Source of the DNA: Ophthalmolycus amberensis
Lineage: Eukaryota; Chordata; Actinopteri; Perciformes; Zoarcidae
NCBI GenBank assembly: GCA_024529925.1
Contig: JAFEUB010001068.1
Span: forward strand, 490,001 to 554,000
Direction of reading: 5' to 3'
DNA: 64,000 nucleotides
The notes under the pieces were generated by a model. The model made no database searches, was not told the DNA's origin, and worked only from the letters and a program-made list of their open reading frames with translations. The translations under genes were made by a program, and so were the position numbers. Shown piece after piece: positions 62,028 through 64,000 of the stretch; within the stretch, counting starts at the first letter, position 1, and each line of letters starts with the position of its first letter.

Positions 62028-63188
62028 AACAAAGACACAAAGCAACCACGAACAGACACAAAGCAACCACGAACAGACACAAAGCAACTACAAAGACACA
62101 AAGCAACCACGAACAGACACAAAGCAACTACAAAGACACAAAGCAACCACGAACAGACACAAAGCAACTACAAAGACACAAAGCAACCACGAACAGACAC
62201 AAAGCAACCACGAACAGACACAAAGCAACTACAAAGACACAAAGCAACCACGAACAGACACAAAGCAACTACAAAGACACAAAGCAACCACGAACAGACA
62301 CAAAGCAACTACAAAGACACAAAGCAACCACGAACAGACACAAAGCAACTACAAAGACACAAAGCAAATACAAACAAATACAAAACAACCACGAACAGAC
62401 ACAAAGCAACTACAAACAGACACAAAGCAACTACAAAAAAATACAAAACAACCACGAACAGACACAAAGCAACTACAAACAGACACAAAGCAACTACAAA
62501 AAAATACAAAACAACCACGAACAGACACAAAGCAACTACAAACAGACACAAAGCAACTACAAAAAAATACAAAACAACCACGAACAGACACAAAGCAACC
62601 ACGAAGAGACACAAAGCAACCACGAACAGACACAAAGCAACTACGAACAGACACAAAGCAACCACAAACAGACACAAAACAACTACAAACAGACACAAAA
62701 CAACCACAAACAGACATAAAGCAACTACAAACAGACACAAAGCAACTACAAACAGACACAAAGCAACCACGAACAGATACAAAGCAACTACAAACAGACA
62801 CAAAACAACTACAAACAGACACAAAACAACTACAAACAGACACAAAGCAACTACAAACAGACACAAATCAACTACAAACAGACACAAAGCAACTACAAAC
62901 AGACACAAAACAACCACGAACAGACACAAAGCAACTACAAACAGACACAAAGCAACTACGAACAGACACAAAGCAACTACAAACAGACACAAAGCAACTA
63001 CAAACAGACACAAAGCAACTACAAACAGACACAAAGCAACTACAAACAGACACAAAACAACTACAAACAGACACAAAGCAACCACAAACAGACACAAAGC
63101 AACTACAAACAGACACAAAGCAACTACAAACAGACACAAAACAACTACAAACAGACACAAAGCAACTACAAACAGACACAAAGCAACT
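62028..63188. repeat. 1.16-kb minisatellite, 21-bp unit with higher-order zones
   Basis: The basic unit is TACAAACAGACACAAAGCAAC or its CACGAAC variant. Three zones are visible. 62028-62375 uses a dimer of 21 plus 19 bp. About 62395-62580 uses a 63-bp trimer containing a TACAAAAAAATACAAAACAAC unit, three times. 62580-63188 is mostly monomeric 21-bp units with AAAGC/AAAAC and CTACAAA/CCACGAA variants. It opens long frames on both strands only because the unit lacks stops and 21 is divisible by three. Confidence 0.95.
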
Positions 63189-64000
63189 AGTGTCTTGGAC
63201 TTCTATCTATCTTGCTCTGAGCATAACTTGATGTGTTTGCTGCTGATATGGGTATTGTTTTATTGAATTCTGTGTTAGAGAAAATAAAAGTCATGACTTG
63301 TACAGTCGGTGTTACGCTCTCCCTCATCTCCAGCTCCAGATGAGTCAGTCCCGCTGCACTCAGCTCATCAATATTCCAAAACCTTGCCTCCCCGTGCCAG
63401 CGGGCGCGGGACGCATTACTAATTTAACTTTTATTTTCCAATTTTCTCTGCCTGCCTTACCTCTGCCTGCTGAGATGAGTCAGGGAGGCTGGAAGGAGCA
63501 TCTTGATGAGCCGATGCTCCCTGTAGGGGATCCAAACCTCGCTGTCGAGCCCTTGATTTAGCCTACCAATCACACCGTCTGCTGTTGGAGGAAAAAAGGG
63601 CGAGTTCACATGTGAGACAGCTCTGTGAAGGTGTACTTTGACATTTTGAACAGGTGTGGATGTGTTCTTGCTGGCCTTGTATCGCCTTGTTAATTAGCAT
63701 CTCCAGCGCTGGGGGATTCATCACGCCAACCACCACAAAGGTCACTCTGGTTGCGGCATTATTGGACATTGATCCTGCATTATGCATCCTTGAGTTGGTG
63801 AGAGGTCAGACACGGGGCTGTGCTTGTTTTTCAAGGCTGAGACAAAAAACCTTGAGAAGATGAAAACTAAGATATCTATATTGATCTTTTTGGCTAGTTT
63901 ATATTCATTACATGGGTTGTGGGATTTTTTTTTGCATAGAGCCAGCAAATGCAATCCTTTTGACATCGTGAGTTTGTGTGCTTGTAGCAATAGGCGTGTG
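63189..64000. other. Right-end DNA, nothing recognised
   Basis: Unique-looking sequence after the minisatellite. It contains AATAAA (63281) and a stretch around 63640-63790 with GTTAATTAGCATC and CCACAAAGGTCA that might be a regulatory element. No gene is supported. Confidence 0.4.

Noticed and set aside
62028..63188. CRISPR-like array
   Set aside because: The units are contiguous variants of one 21-mer with no unique spacers, and the DNA is vertebrate.
61953..63266. 437-codon frame of (TTNRHKA)n and 290-codon reverse frame
   Set aside because: The frame exists because the 21-bp minisatellite unit has no stops. There is no domain, no splice context and the opposite strand is also open.

Overview
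The window looks like nuclear DNA from a ray-finned fish, probably a percomorph teleost. It holds two split vertebrate genes with GT/AG introns and an extreme density of (CA)n, (GA)n and (CT)n microsatellites. Many interspersed repeats resemble common fish families (fish-type SINEs, long-TIR MITEs, hAT ends, CR1/L2-like LINE). No bacterial, organellar or viral gene organisation is visible. Species-level assignment is not possible from this sequence alone.

Only two protein-coding genes can be supported, both on the + strand. (1) hpcal4 (visinin-like/VILIP-2 neuronal calcium sensor) has three coding exons between 21078 and 22743 that join to 191 codons. A possible promoter and 5' untranslated exon lies near 6727-7319. 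(2) nt5c1a (cytosolic 5'-nucleotidase IA) has six coding exons between 31543 and 47276 that join to 372 codons with all phases consistent. The same-strand order hpcal4 then nt5c1a matches the human HPCAL4-NT5C1A neighbourhood on chromosome 1p34, and this is the main reason for choosing hpcal4 over its close paralogue vsnl1. The next gene in human, HEYL, is not seen in the remaining 16.7 kb. The two genes are neighbours by ancestry and do not form a pathway: one is a neuronal calcium sensor and the other dephosphorylates AMP to adenosine.

Layout. 1-6624: repeat-rich upstream DNA with an intact non-autonomous hAT element (4498-5548, perfect 8-bp target duplication). 6625-7325: (CT)n, then a CpG-rich core with CCAAT and octamer motifs, then 259 bp of (GA)n and a consensus splice donor. 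7326-20786: probable hpcal4 first intron, made of SINE/MITE-like repeats and (CA)n tracts. 20787-22743: 274 bp of (CT)n running into the acceptor of the first hpcal4 coding exon, then the coding exons. 22744-31540: 3' UTR candidate, a foldback MITE and intergenic DNA. 31543-47276: nt5c1a, whose 6.9-kb third intron carries a dead LINE (minus strand) and an unusual GC-rich tandem element (41667-43498). 47277-64000: no recognisable gene; repeats, candidate AT-rich regulatory stretches and a 1.16-kb minisatellite with a 21-bp unit (62028-63188).

The points most worth a second look are the GC-rich tandem element in nt5c1a intron 3, the complementary (GA)n and (CT)n tracts at opposite ends of the presumed hpcal4 first intron, the foldback element just downstream of hpcal4, and the evolving minisatellite near the right end.
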